NCBI RefSeq assembly: GCF_029544075.1
Contig: NZ_JAJQJH010000014.1
Location: 36,048-100,047, forward strand
Direction: 5' to 3'
DNA length: 64,000 bases
DNA from: Chromohalobacter canadensis
GTDB taxonomy: Bacteria > Pseudomonadota > Gammaproteobacteria > Pseudomonadales > Halomonadaceae
In this document: positions 17,653 through 27,022 of the stretch, in pieces
Layout of the letters: each line of letters opens with the position of its first letter
Numbering within the stretch: the stretch's first letter is position 1
Made by a program: the position numbers and the translations under genes
Notes under the pieces: model-generated
The model's database searches: none
What the model was told of the DNA's origin: nothing
Seen by the model: only the letters and a program-made list of their open reading frames with translations

Positions 17653-19130
17653 TCCGGCCTCCTGGCGGATGCGGTCTTCAGGGGGTTGCGGGACGCGCGC
17701 GCAGACGATGACACGCCGTCTGGCGACACAGAGTCGTGTCGTGTCACGGCGTGGCCGAGTCGCCAGGCCAGCGGCAGGCAGCATGCGGCGACCGCCGCCA
17801 GTGCCAGGAACGCATGGTGCAGTGCGGAGGCGCTCGCCTCGGTATAGGGAATGCCCCGACCCAACGCGGCTTGCACGGTCGTGTCGTAGTAGATAGAAAG
17901 CGTGACGATGCCGAGCGAAGAAATCAGGCGCCGGGACATATTGTTCATGGCCGAGGCCTGGGCGACGCTGGCCTCGGGCAGCTCCTTCATGCCCACCGTG
18001 GTGGAGGGCAGATAGGCACAGCCTAGGCCGAGGCCGCGCAGGCCCATCCAGGCGCCGATCATCCACACGGGCGTGGCCTTCGTCAGCGTGGCAAGTCCCA
18101 CCAGGCTTATCATGGTGATCAGTAGCCCGATGCCGAGGCACCACTGTGGTGGGTAGCGGTCGATCAGACGCCCCGCGATGGGCGAGCAGGCAGCGGCAGC
18201 CAGTGCGGTGGCCAGAAACACCAGCCCCGTAGTCAGGGGGCCGAATCCCAGCGCATTCTGCATCCACAGCGGCACCAACAGAATGCAGCCGAACAGGATG
18301 ATCGACTGCAGGCAAGCCAGGATGACGCTGAGCCGATACCCGCGATGGGAAAACAGTGAGAGGTCGAGCAAAGGCGTATCGGCATGTCGCTCGACGCGCA
18401 CGAAGAGCACTAATGCCAGCAGGCCGACCGCGAGCGTCAGCACGGCCTCGATGCGCAAGAGATCCGTCAGTGTCTCCACCCGGCTTAGGGAAAATAGCAC
18501 TGTGCCCATCCCCAGGGTGATCAGCACGAAGCCGGGCAGGTCGAACCGACGTCGATGATGGGTCGGCTCCGTGGGAAGATAGCGATAGCTGCACAGCAGC
18601 CCCAACAGCGCAAACGGCATGTTCATCAGGAACAATGCCCGCCAGTGGCTGATCTCTAGCAGCAGCCCGCCGACGCTGGGGCCGATGGCTGGAGCGATCA
18701 TCACCGCGAAGCCCCATATCCCGCTAGCGCGGCCTCGCTGATCGCTGGGGTAGGCGGAGAAGATCAGTGACAGAGAAAGAGGGATCATCAGCCCCGCTGC
18801 CACACCTTGCAATCCTCGCGCGAGGATGATGCCAGCCAGGCTCTGGGCCATGGCGCCGAGCGCCGAACCGGCCAGAAACCCCCACAGACCCAATAGGTAA
18901 ACGTGCTTACGACCGAAGCGATCGGCGAGATAGCCAGTGAGCGGCATGGTCATGCCCATGGTGATCATGAACAGCGTTACCACCCAACTGACTTCCGTGG
19001 CGCTGGCATCGAAGGTGGCCATCAATTCGGCCACGGCAAGATTCAAGGCGCTGTTGTTGAGGCTGACGGTAAAGGTACCCAGCAGCACACTGATCAGCAC
19101 CTTTCCGCCATGCTGGGTAGCATGCGGCAT
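17649..19130 (-). CDS. MFS exporter, DHA2 (EmrB/QacA-like) family
   Basis: A 493-residue permease with about 14 predicted helices. Motif A is LTGYLADRFGRKHVY and motif C-like GPSVGGLLLE follows helix 5. Achromobactin clusters contain an MFS gene (yhcA) in the biosynthetic operon; here it heads the transport operon instead. Siderophore export is the likely function, in parallel with the ABC exporter at 2098. A Fur-like box lies about 95-110 bases upstream. An ATGA overlap joins it to cbrA. Confidence 0.85.
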   Translation of the reverse strand: MPHATQHGGKVLISVLLGTFTVSLNNSALNLAVAELMATFDASATEVSWVVTLFMITMGMTMPLTGYLADRFGRKHVYLLGLWGFLAGSALGAMAQSLAGIILARGLQGVAAGLMIPLSLSLIFSAYPSDQRGRASGIWGFAVMIAPAIGPSVGGLLLEISHWRALFLMNMPFALLGLLCSYRYLPTEPTHHRRRFDLPGFVLITLGMGTVLFSLSRVETLTDLLRIEAVLTLAVGLLALVLFVRVERHADTPLLDLSLFSHRGYRLSVILACLQSIILFGCILLVPLWMQNALGFGPLTTGLVFLATALAAAACSPIAGRLIDRYPPQWCLGIGLLITMISLVGLATLTKATPVWMIGAWMGLRGLGLGCAYLPSTTVGMKELPEASVAQASAMNNMSRRLISSLGIVTLSIYYDTTVQAALGRGIPYTEASASALHHAFLALAAVAACCLPLAWRLGHAVTRHDSVSPDGVSSSARASRNPLKTASARRPE

Positions 19131-19223
19131 GGATACTCACTTGATGAGAGCACAGAAGGCATCGCTTAGGCATGATGCCAATGAGGAATGCGTCATGGAG
19201 TAAAATAATGACACGATGCAAAT

Positions 19224-19242
19224 TTTAATGCAAAACATTATC
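19224..19242. promoter_or_regulatory. Candidate Fur box before the MFS-cbrABC operon
   Basis: TTTAATGCAAAACATTATC agrees with the Fur consensus at about 14 of 19 positions, including a perfect CATTATC half. It lies upstream of the leftward MFS-cbrA-cbrB-cbrC-rraA unit. Confidence 0.6.
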
Positions 19243-19271
19243 AATTGCGATTGATCTCGAGATCCACGAAA

Positions 19272-19294
19272 AGCGGCGCCATGGAGGCGCCGCT
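19272..19294 (-). terminator. Terminator after the TonB receptor at 19324
   Basis: A perfect nine-base stem, AGCGGCGCC and GGCGCCGCT, with a five-base loop. On the minus strand a TTT run follows. It ends the receptor transcript before the MFS promoter. Confidence 0.7.
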
Positions 19295-19323
19295 CAAAAA
19301 GCCAGATCGGTCAGAGTCTGTGC

Positions 19324-21471
19324 TTAGAAGTCGAGCTGGTAGCTCAGGGTGAAAGTACGTCCCCGCCCTTTGAAGTAATACTCGTCGCTGACCCTTGCCG
19401 CCTGGGAATAATAGGTGAAGTAGTCCTCGTCGGTGAGGTTTTCCACACCCAGACTGGTACGGCCCACCGGCAGACGATAGGCCAATGAAGCGTCGAGTAA
19501 GCCGTAGCCGTCGAATTCGAGCTCGGGATCGCCGACGCTGCGGTCGAAGTAGCGGCTGTACTGCAGATGCGAGGAGAGTTTCTCGTTCCAGGCGGCACTC
19601 CAGGCGAGCTTGAGGGTGTCCGGTGCGATATTGATGCCGGTCAGTTTGCTATCCACGCTGCCGTCACCGTCGGTATCCGATTTACCCTCAGTGTGCGTAT
19701 AGGAAGCCCGCAGTTGGTGAATATCATTCACCTGGGCCTCGCCGGTAATCTCGACGCCCTGGATTTCGGTCTTCTCGCGGTTGCCGACCCAAGTGCCGTT
19801 TTCTTCGGTGAGGCGCTCGCCATAGTCGGAGTTCGATTCAAAATAGCTCAGCTCGAGCCCATAGCGATCCCAGTCGAAGCGGGCGCCGATCTCACGGTTG
19901 TCGGTGACGATTGGTTGCAGCGTCAGCAGTGAGTCAACGTCCTGGCCCGGCGTGTCGATGCCACGCAGTACCCGGCCTACATCGGGCATGCCAAAGCCTT
20001 CGGAATAGTTGGCATAGATCTGCGCCCAGTCGGTGGCCTGGTAGACGATGCCAGCGTTGTAGAGCGTCTCGTTGAAGTCGGGTTTGCCGCCTCCGACGCT
20101 GACGTTGTCCTGAGTCACGTTGCTGCGATCGATGGTGCTGTAATCGTCGACCTCGAGTTCGGCATATTCCTGACGAACCCCGGCATGCAGGCTGAGCGCT
20201 TCAGTCAGGTCATAGTCCCCCTGAAGGAACACGGCTGCGTTGCGGAAGCGCGTCTCCGGTACATAAGTACGATCGGTATGGACCAGCATCTGGCGGGTAT
20301 CATCCTGTAGCAGATCGAGCCCCGTGGTCAGCTTAAGGCGATCGTCGAGCAGGCCGTCGCGGCTCAGGGTGAACTTGGCGCCGAGTTTGTCGGACTCGTT
20401 GCGGGTCTGGTCATAGAGGGTGTTGCCACTGCTGCCCTGGTAAGGGAAGTAGGGCGTGGTGGCGAACTGGGCGCGAAAACGCTGGGTATAAAGTTGGGCG
20501 TCCAGGCTGTTGCCCAGCCAATCGTCATGAGAATACGACAGCCGGGCAGTGGTGACCTCGTTATAACCAGGATCGCCATCCGGATTGCCCTTGCGTGCGG
20601 TGGTGGCAACGCCGGCGTCGCGGTCGCCGACCACTGGCACGTAGTCACCTTCGCCTTCGAGCTCGAAGCGATTGATCGATACCTCGACATTTTGATCGTC
20701 GTCGATCCAGTAGGCCGCCTTGGCTAACAGGTCGTAACTGGTGGAGTTCTGGAGTTCGCCAGGATAGGCGACGCCCACTTCATCATCGTTGCCATCGTAG
20801 AAGACACCGCGTTTTTGGCGACTGGCGGCGACCATGTAGTCCCAATCGCGGGTTTGGCCACTGAGACGGTAGTCCAGTTTGTGGCCGAAACCTTCCGACT
20901 CGAAATCGTCGTCACTGGTCAAGCTGACGCCGACATGCTGGCTTACCCCGGCGCCTTCGGGGCGCTTGGTCACGTAGTTGATGATACCGCCGGTCGCACC
21001 CAGGCCGTGTTCGGCGCTGGCTCCGTGAATGACCTCGATGCGCTCGACCATGGAGAGGTCAATGGTGTAGCTGTCGCGGCTGCTATCACGTAGTGGGTTG
21101 GATTGGGGTACGCCATCGACCAGGAACAGCGGCGAGCGACCACGGAAGGTCTCTCCCGCATTGGATAGCTTCTGGCGGCTGGGCGAGTAGGAAGGTATCA
21201 AGTTGCTGAGTACCTGCCCAGGGTCCTGAGTGATCGCCAGTTGCTGCTCGATTTGCTCGCGGGTAATGATAGTGACCTTCTGCGGGGTCTCATCTTCGCG
21301 ACTTTGGTTGCGGGTGGCGGTGATGACCAACGGGTCCAGCCCATGGTCGTTGGCATCTTGCGATTCCGAGCTCGTTGAGGCTTGGGCCAGCGCCGTGGCT
21401 GGTAGAGCAGAGGCGAGCACCAATGGGAGCAGCGAGAGTTTCTTATGGCGTGGTCGTTGGAAGGCTTGCAT
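19324..21471 (-). CDS. TonB-dependent receptor, probably for the carboxylate siderophore
   Basis: A 715-residue outer-membrane receptor. It has a signal peptide ending in ATALAQ, a TonB-box-like LDPLVITATR segment (about 45-55), a plug domain with ERIEVIHGAS and GATGGIINYVTKRP, a 22-strand barrel and a C-terminal aromatic residue (YQLDF). The plug style is that of PvuA/Acr-like receptors for citrate-based siderophores. Position next to the cbr operon supports ferric achromobactin-type uptake, but the ligand is inferred. A strong Fur box lies about 70 bases upstream and a terminator follows. Confidence 0.85.
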   Translation of the reverse strand: MQAFQRPRHKKLSLLPLVLASALPATALAQASTSSESQDANDHGLDPLVITATRNQSREDETPQKVTIITREQIEQQLAITQDPGQVLSNLIPSYSPSRQKLSNAGETFRGRSPLFLVDGVPQSNPLRDSSRDSYTIDLSMVERIEVIHGASAEHGLGATGGIINYVTKRPEGAGVSQHVGVSLTSDDDFESEGFGHKLDYRLSGQTRDWDYMVAASRQKRGVFYDGNDDEVGVAYPGELQNSTSYDLLAKAAYWIDDDQNVEVSINRFELEGEGDYVPVVGDRDAGVATTARKGNPDGDPGYNEVTTARLSYSHDDWLGNSLDAQLYTQRFRAQFATTPYFPYQGSSGNTLYDQTRNESDKLGAKFTLSRDGLLDDRLKLTTGLDLLQDDTRQMLVHTDRTYVPETRFRNAAVFLQGDYDLTEALSLHAGVRQEYAELEVDDYSTIDRSNVTQDNVSVGGGKPDFNETLYNAGIVYQATDWAQIYANYSEGFGMPDVGRVLRGIDTPGQDVDSLLTLQPIVTDNREIGARFDWDRYGLELSYFESNSDYGERLTEENGTWVGNREKTEIQGVEITGEAQVNDIHQLRASYTHTEGKSDTDGDGSVDSKLTGINIAPDTLKLAWSAAWNEKLSSHLQYSRYFDRSVGDPELEFDGYGLLDASLAYRLPVGRTSLGVENLTDEDYFTYYSQAARVSDEYYFKGRGRTFTLSYQLDF

Positions 21472-21538
21472 GGTAAACCGATATCCCCTTGCCGGATTTG
21501 ATGTGGTGATTTTGCTGTTATAGGTCTTGAACGCTAAA

Positions 21539-21557
21539 GATAATGATAATTCTTTTT
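21539..21557. promoter_or_regulatory. Strong Fur box before the receptor at 21471
   Basis: GATAATGATAATTCTTTTT matches the first 12 consensus positions perfectly, 15 of 19 in total. It lies about 70 bases upstream of the leftward receptor gene. Confidence 0.75.
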
Positions 21558-21644
21558 ATTTGCAATATTGGCACATCGCATGATCTGAGCAGGGGAAGGG
21601 GCGTCATGCCACGTTTTCTTTGGGAGGGATTTCGAAAGCCTTGA

Positions 21645-21684
21645 CCGCGACGCCGTGGCACGACACATCAGGCAACGCGTGGCG
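21645..21684 (+). repeat. Short copy of the 3' end of the ABC exporter gene
   Basis: This intergenic stretch aligns with the last 45 or so bases of the exporter gene (3726-3774), including its stop region. There are three mismatches and one eight-base gap (GCTCGAAG missing). The shared blocks include GCCGTGGCAC and ACACATCAGGCAACG. It looks like the residue of a second exporter copy or of a rearrangement. Confidence 0.6.
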
Positions 21685-21723
21685 GGGAGCAGGGACCAGC
21701 GTTGAACGTTCGTCATTGTGAAA

Positions 21724-21742
21724 ACAAATCACAATTCTTATC
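21724..21742. promoter_or_regulatory. Possible Fur box before the receptor at 21813
   Basis: ACAAATCACAATTCTTATC agrees at about 12 of 19 positions with the consensus and lies about 70 bases upstream of the rightward receptor gene. It is a weak candidate taken alone. Confidence 0.35.
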
Positions 21743-21812
21743 ATATGCGATAGGCTTTGCTTGACGCGCGTGCTCCCGGGCGTCTGCTAATAAAATGTCA
21801 CAAGGAAACCTC

Positions 21813-23888
21813 ATGTCCCGCTCCTTCTCCCCGTCGCTGCCGATCAACGTGCTGTCGTCCCCGGCACGCTGCCTGGCCATGGCAACATTACTGCTCGGCT
21901 GCCCGCTGGCGGCGCAGGCACAAGATAACGCAGCACAGAGCGATACAGTGGTCGTCACCGCGACGGCGCTGAAGGTTGCCATGCCGCTTGCCGAGACGCC
22001 GCGTTCGGTCTCGAGCGTTGATCGCGAAGAACTCGATGCACGTAACGTCCAGAGCCTCGATGAAAGCTTCCGTTATCGTAGCGGGGTGCTGTCGGGGCAT
22101 TTTGGCGCGGATAACAATACCAATTGGTTCAAGGTGCGCGGCTTCGATCAGGCGACCTACTTGAACGGATTGCGTCTTTACTCACCGGGATATTACAAGT
22201 GGACGCCCGAGCCTTATGGTTTGGAGAGTGTCGATGTCTTTAAAGGACCGGCGTCGATTCTCTACGGTGAAGCGCCCTCCGGCGGCATCGTCAATGCCGT
22301 GAGCAAACGCCCTACCGCCGAGAAGCGTGGTGAAGTCGAGATCCAGGCCGGCAATCGCAATCATCGTCAGTTCTCCTTCGATACCTCGGGGCCGGTCACC
22401 GAGAGTGGTGATGTTCGCTACCGGATGGTGGGGCTGTATAAGGAGCGTGATGGCGATTTGAAGGACACTGATAATGAGCGTGTCTACTTCGCGCCGAGTC
22501 TGGCATGGGATATCAGCGATGATACCCAACTGACAGTGTTGGCCAGCTACCAGAAGGATGACGGCGTCCCTGAAAACCCCTTCAAATTGGCTTACAGCAC
22601 ACTTGAGGACACGCCCTTTGGTAAAGTCGATCCCGAAACCAATTATGGCTCACCGGACTATGACAAGGATGAGCATACCCAGTTAGGGATCGGTTATGAA
22701 CTTCAGCACCAGCTCGACGACACTTGGAAGTTCGAGCAAAACTTTCGTTACAGCCACTTAGACCTGGAACTGCGTAGTACGTACCTTATGTCGTATCGCA
22801 ACGATGCGCGGACAGCTTATCGTGGTCATCTGCAGCGTGACGGTGAGATCGACAGCTTTACCATCGATAACCGTATGGTCGGCAAATGGTATACCGACAA
22901 CACGGAGAATACGCTGCTTTTCGGGGTCGACTACCAGAACCTGAGTCTTGATGGCAAGGAGTACGACAGTTATACCTACGATACCGTCGATATCTTCGCT
23001 CCTGACACAACCGCTACACCGGTGCCTGACAGCCAACTGATAGGCAGGCAGATCGACAAACAGCAGTTGGGTATTTATGTACAGGATCAACTGCGTATTG
23101 ACGATCGCTGGGTGCTGCTGGGCAGTGTTCGCCATGACAGCGCAGATGTGAAGAATACGAATCAGGACACCGATGTCACAGTTGATGAGACCCAGTCCGA
23201 AACATCGTTCTCCGGCGGCGTGATGTACTTGGCTGACAATGGAGTGAGTCCGTATTTCAGTTATACCGAGTCGTTCAGACCGCAAGCCCAAACTGATGAC
23301 CAGGGGGCGGTTTTCGAAGAGATCGAAGGCAATCAGTGGGAGGCGGGTGTTAAGTACGCACCTGCATCTTGGGACGGTTACATAAGCGCGGCTGTGTTCG
23401 ATATTGAGGAATCCAACTCCTTTGTTACCCAGCCTACTGGGGATCAACAGCAGGGAGGTGAAACAACCTCTACTGGATTTGAGCTCGAGGGCGTTGGCTA
23501 TCTCACTGATTCGCTCCAGTTGACGGCCGCATATACGTATACAGATGCACGTAACCAAGATGACCAGCGCAAGGAGCTTATTCCGCGTCATCAGGCTTCC
23601 GCGTGGCTGGATTACGACTTCACCAAAGGGGCCGTCAAAGGACTGAAACTGGGCGGTGGTGTGCGCTATGTAGGCAAATCCGTGGCTAGCCCGGGTAGTA
23701 GCATCGATAGTGATGTGCCGTCCTATACGCTGTATGACGCCATGGCGAGCTACGACTTCAATACGCACTGGACTGCTCAGATCAATGCCAATAACCTCAC
23801 CGATGAAGAGTACGTCGCCAGCTGCGACTATTATTGCTACTACGGTGAGTCGCGTAGCGTGATCGGCAGCCTCAAGTATCGCTGGTAA
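21813..23888 (+). CDS. TonB-dependent receptor, FhuA/FoxA type (hydroxamate siderophore)
   Basis: A 691-residue receptor. ATG 21813 has AAGGA eight bases upstream; ATG 21795 has none. A signal peptide ends AAQAQ, followed by a TonB box (DTVVVTATAL). The plug is of FhuA type: WFKVRGFDQATYLNGLR, YGLESVDVFKGPASILYGEAPSGGIVNAVSKRP. The barrel ends SLKYRW with a terminal aromatic residue. This class takes up ferrichrome or ferrioxamine. It faces, convergently, the fhuCDB-like import genes, so it is the best candidate receptor for the hydroxamate made by the dfo-like operon. Two cysteines sit close together near the C-terminus (CDYYCYY). Confidence 0.85.
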   Translation: MSRSFSPSLPINVLSSPARCLAMATLLLGCPLAAQAQDNAAQSDTVVVTATALKVAMPLAETPRSVSSVDREELDARNVQSLDESFRYRSGVLSGHFGADNNTNWFKVRGFDQATYLNGLRLYSPGYYKWTPEPYGLESVDVFKGPASILYGEAPSGGIVNAVSKRPTAEKRGEVEIQAGNRNHRQFSFDTSGPVTESGDVRYRMVGLYKERDGDLKDTDNERVYFAPSLAWDISDDTQLTVLASYQKDDGVPENPFKLAYSTLEDTPFGKVDPETNYGSPDYDKDEHTQLGIGYELQHQLDDTWKFEQNFRYSHLDLELRSTYLMSYRNDARTAYRGHLQRDGEIDSFTIDNRMVGKWYTDNTENTLLFGVDYQNLSLDGKEYDSYTYDTVDIFAPDTTATPVPDSQLIGRQIDKQQLGIYVQDQLRIDDRWVLLGSVRHDSADVKNTNQDTDVTVDETQSETSFSGGVMYLADNGVSPYFSYTESFRPQAQTDDQGAVFEEIEGNQWEAGVKYAPASWDGYISAAVFDIEESNSFVTQPTGDQQQGGETTSTGFELEGVGYLTDSLQLTAAYTYTDARNQDDQRKELIPRHQASAWLDYDFTKGAVKGLKLGGGVRYVGKSVASPGSSIDSDVPSYTLYDAMASYDFNTHWTAQINANNLTDEEYVASCDYYCYYGESRSVIGSLKYRW

Positions 23889-23922
23889 GCGGAAAGTTAT
23901 ACGAAGTCAGAAGAAAGATGTA

Positions 23923-23956
23923 AAAAAATGGCCCGGGATCCCCCGGGCCATTTTTT
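23923..23956. terminator. Bidirectional terminator between receptor and fhuB
   Basis: A perfect 15-base inverted repeat, AAAAAATGGCCCGGG (23923-23937) and its complement (23942-23956), with a four-base loop. The A and T runs on both sides allow it to terminate both converging transcripts. Confidence 0.85.
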
Positions 23957-23989
23957 ATTGATCGTCATACTTCATGTGCCGGTACTATT

Positions 23990-24066
23990 GTCTTCCGTCT
24001 TCCGTCTTCCGTCTTCCGTCTTCCGTCTTCCGTCTTCCGTCTTCCGTCTTCCGTCTTCCGTCTTCT
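23990..24066. repeat. Heptanucleotide tandem repeat (GTCTTCC x10 plus a degenerate unit)
   Basis: Ten perfect GTCTTCC units run from 23990 to 24059, followed by one altered unit. The tract lies between the bidirectional terminator and the fhuB stop codon. Seven is not a multiple of three, so slippage would shift any frame across it. It lies outside the genes called here. Confidence 0.9.
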
Positions 24067-24080
24067 GCCTGCCCACAGCG

Positions 24081-26090
24081 CTACAGTCGCCGCAGCGTCC
24101 ACATGAAGTAGGCGCCGCCGAGCAGGGAAGACATCAAGCCGGCGGGAATTTCCTGGGGGAACAGCCACTGGCGTCCCAGCCAGTCGGCCAGCACCATCAA
24201 GAGCGCCCCCAGCAGGGCGGCGGCGAGCAGGTGAGCGCGTGCCCGCGACGCGCCCAGCAGGCGTGCCATGTGCGGTGCGAGCAACCCCACGAAGGATAGC
24301 GGTCCGACCACCAGCGTGGCGGCGGCGGTGAGCAAGGCGACGACGCCCAGCAGCGCGAGACGCGCCCGGTCGACATTGACGCCCAGCGCGCGGGCGCTGG
24401 AGTTGCCCATCGGCAACAGATCCAGCCAGCGCGACAGGGACTGCATCGCCAGCGTCAAGATCACGGCGCTTGCCGCCACGGCGACGGCCAGCACGGTGTC
24501 GACGTAATAGGTCGAGCCGGACATCCAGGCGAGCAGTTGCTGCGTGCGCGGGTCACCGTTGGCCAGCACGATGCTGCGCAGGGGATCGAACAGAGCGGTG
24601 ATGGCGATCCCCGTCAGCAGCACGCGCTCCGGTTGAAAGCCGCTGCGGCGGTTGATCAGCAGCAGCACCCCGAGCGTCGCCAAGGCGCTCAGGGTGCCGG
24701 CGATCAGTAGCATCGGCAGGCCCACACCGGGCACGAACATGACCACGCCGATCAGGCCGATGGCGGTGCCGCCACTGATCCCGACGACTTCCGGACTGGC
24801 CATGGGATTGCCGGTGACGCGCTGGATCAGCGTGCCGGCCAGGGCGAGTAACGTCCCGGCACCCGCCGCCGCCAGGGTACGCGGCAAGCGCCATTCATGG
24901 GTGGCTTGCCACACCGACCACGAGGGCAGGGCCCAGCCTTGGCCGTCCTGGCCGAGCAGCAGGGATGCCGCGAGCGCGACCAGCAATGCCAGCCCCAGTG
25001 CCAGCTGCAGGCGCATCGGATGCCGACGACGTGGCGCCGCCAGCATGGGGGCGGTCTGGGGGCGATCGCCGCCGAGCTTGAGGCGCGGAATCAGCCAGAG
25101 CAGCAGCGGGGCGCCGAGGGCGGCGGTGGTCGCGCCGGTGGGAATCATCGTCGGCAGTGCGCCGGAAACATGCTGCAGGAGTTGGTCGGTGGTGGTCAGC
25201 AGCAAGGCGCCGAGCAGCGGCGCCCACAGCAAGCGCTGGGGCAGCGTGCGCGCCCCCAGCAGGCGGACGATGGCCGGTGCCGCCAGGCCAATGAAGCCGA
25301 TGATGCCCACCACGCTGACGACACAGGCGGTGATGAAGACCGCCAGCCCGAGGCTCAGCAAGCGCAGATGCCTGAGCGAGACCCCGAGGCTGCGGGCATT
25401 GACGTCGTCGAGCTCGAGAATCGCCAGCGGGCGCAGCATGAGCGCGGCCAGGGCAAGCGCGATGAGCAATCGCGGGAGCAGGTAGAGCACGCCGTCCCAG
25501 CTGTTCTGCGAGAGCGAGCCCGCGCCCCAGACCATCAGGCCGCGCAGCTCTTCCTGATGGAAGAGGATCAGCGTGGTGCTGACCGCGCCCAGGTAAAGGT
25601 TGACCACCAGCCCCGCGAGCACCACCACCATGGGCGCCAGGCCGCGTCGCCAGGCCAGCGCGAACACCAACCCCATGGCCAGACCGCCACCCGCCACGGC
25701 CACCCACTCGCGGCCGAGAACGAGCAGTCCCGGTGCGAACAGGGTGGCGAGCAGCAGGGCGAGCTGTGCACCGGTGGCGACGCCCAGGGTCGTGGGGGCG
25801 GCCAGGGGGTTGCGCAGCACCTGCTGCATCAGCACCCCCGCGATGCCCAGGGCACCGCCCGCCAGCAGAGAGATCGTCCAGCGCGGCAGCCAGCTGTAGT
25901 GCGTGAGTACCTGGTCGATATTGCGTTCGTCGGGCACGAACAAGGCTTGCGCCCACTGCGCGGCCGGCAACTGCGTGGCCAGCGAGTAGCCACTCAAGGC
26001 CAGGCAGGCCAGGGCCAGCAGCACGCATAGGCGCGCCGGGGTCATCACGACATGAGGAAACGGCAAGGAGCGAGAGATCCAGTCACGCAT
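24081..26090 (-). CDS. fhuB: Fused ferric-hydroxamate ABC permease (FhuB-like)
   Basis: A 669-residue permease, two FecCD-type halves in one chain like E. coli FhuB. Each half carries its signatures: NPLAAPTTLGVATGA and GIIGFIGLAAPAIVRLLG in the first, NPMASPEVVGISGGTA and GPLSFVGLLAPHMARLLG in the second. I chose ATG 26090 (MRDWISRSL) with GAGG six bases upstream; it overlaps the binding-protein stop by eight bases. It is the last gene of the leftward fhuC-fhuD-fhuB unit and would carry the ferric hydroxamate into the cytoplasm. Confidence 0.9.
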   Translation of the reverse strand: MRDWISRSLPFPHVVMTPARLCVLLALACLALSGYSLATQLPAAQWAQALFVPDERNIDQVLTHYSWLPRWTISLLAGGALGIAGVLMQQVLRNPLAAPTTLGVATGAQLALLLATLFAPGLLVLGREWVAVAGGGLAMGLVFALAWRRGLAPMVVVLAGLVVNLYLGAVSTTLILFHQEELRGLMVWGAGSLSQNSWDGVLYLLPRLLIALALAALMLRPLAILELDDVNARSLGVSLRHLRLLSLGLAVFITACVVSVVGIIGFIGLAAPAIVRLLGARTLPQRLLWAPLLGALLLTTTDQLLQHVSGALPTMIPTGATTAALGAPLLLWLIPRLKLGGDRPQTAPMLAAPRRRHPMRLQLALGLALLVALAASLLLGQDGQGWALPSWSVWQATHEWRLPRTLAAAGAGTLLALAGTLIQRVTGNPMASPEVVGISGGTAIGLIGVVMFVPGVGLPMLLIAGTLSALATLGVLLLINRRSGFQPERVLLTGIAITALFDPLRSIVLANGDPRTQQLLAWMSGSTYYVDTVLAVAVAASAVILTLAMQSLSRWLDLLPMGNSSARALGVNVDRARLALLGVVALLTAAATLVVGPLSFVGLLAPHMARLLGASRARAHLLAAALLGALLMVLADWLGRQWLFPQEIPAGLMSSLLGGAYFMWTLRRL

Positions 26091-26997
26091 CGGGTGCCTC
26101 GCGGTGGGCAGCGGTGCGAGGCGCCTCATGCAGGGCCTGGGTCAGGTTGTCGGCGAAGCGCCGTGCTGAAGGGGCGCCACCAAAGCTCCATACCGGTGGC
26201 AGCGTGAGAACGTCATCGCGACGCATGGACGGCAGGTGTTGCCAGAGCGCGCTCGTCTCGAGGCGTTCCTCGACGCCCACGGGCATTGGATCGACCACGA
26301 CCAGGCGAGCGTCGTCCAGCCCGGCCAGGGCTTCCAGGCCTACCATGGAGAAGCCCCAGTAATTGGTCTCCCGCTGCCACGCATTTTCCAGCCCTAGGCG
26401 CTGCATGACGGCGTTATAGAGGCTATGGTCGCCGAACACGCGCACATGGCGGGCATCCATGAACTGCACCACGAGCAGTGGCCGTGCCTTGGTCGCGTCG
26501 CTAAGCCCGTCCCGCAGCTCGGCCAGGTGCGCGTCCAGCGAGGCGAGTAGCGTGTCCGCGCGCTCCTCGCGATTCACGAATGCGGCGATTTCACGGGTGG
26601 CTTTCTCGAGTCGCGTCCACAGGTCGCTGCCCGGCGTATACAGCGCCACCGTGCTCGTCGGTGCGATACGTTCGAGGCTTGGCTGCAAGGTGCTGAACAT
26701 CGGCGAGATCAGAATGCGGTCGGGCGATAACTGGGCCAGCAATTCCCGGTTGGGCTGCGCCCGCAGGCCGATGTCGGCCACCTCGTCGGGCAGCGGCGGC
26801 GCGCCGACCCATTCGCGGTAGGCGTCGGTTTGTGCCACGCCCACGGGCGTCACGCCGAGGGCCAGCAAGGTTTCGGCGATGGTCCAGTCGACGGTGGCGA
26901 TACGCGGTGTATCAGCGGCGCTGGCGGTATACGGCCCGGCGAGAAGCACCAGCAACGCCAGGGCAAGGAGGTGAAAGCGGAGAGTGTCTCCGCGCAT
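26083..26997 (-). CDS. fhuD: Periplasmic ferric-hydroxamate binding protein (FhuD-like)
   Basis: About 304 residues with a signal peptide (FHLLALALLVLLAGPYTASA). The FhuD pattern is visible: IATVDWTIAETLLALGVTPVGVA, DIGLRAQPNRELLAQLSPDRIL, and a C-lobe with GLENAWQ and WGFSMVGLEAL. ATG 26997 is the conservative start; a GTG at 27012 has a better-spaced GGAG and may be the real one. Position between the ATPase and permease genes fixes the role in hydroxamate import. Confidence 0.85.
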   Translation of the reverse strand: MRGDTLRFHLLALALLVLLAGPYTASAADTPRIATVDWTIAETLLALGVTPVGVAQTDAYREWVGAPPLPDEVADIGLRAQPNRELLAQLSPDRILISPMFSTLQPSLERIAPTSTVALYTPGSDLWTRLEKATREIAAFVNREERADTLLASLDAHLAELRDGLSDATKARPLLVVQFMDARHVRVFGDHSLYNAVMQRLGLENAWQRETNYWGFSMVGLEALAGLDDARLVVVDPMPVGVEERLETSALWQHLPSMRRDDVLTLPPVWSFGGAPSARRFADNLTQALHEAPRTAAHREAPDA

Positions 26998-27022
26998 CGA
27001 CAACGGCGTCACAGCGACTCCA

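Noticed and set aside
23990..24066. CRISPR array
   Set aside because: The GTCTTCC units are contiguous with no spacers, and no cas genes are near.
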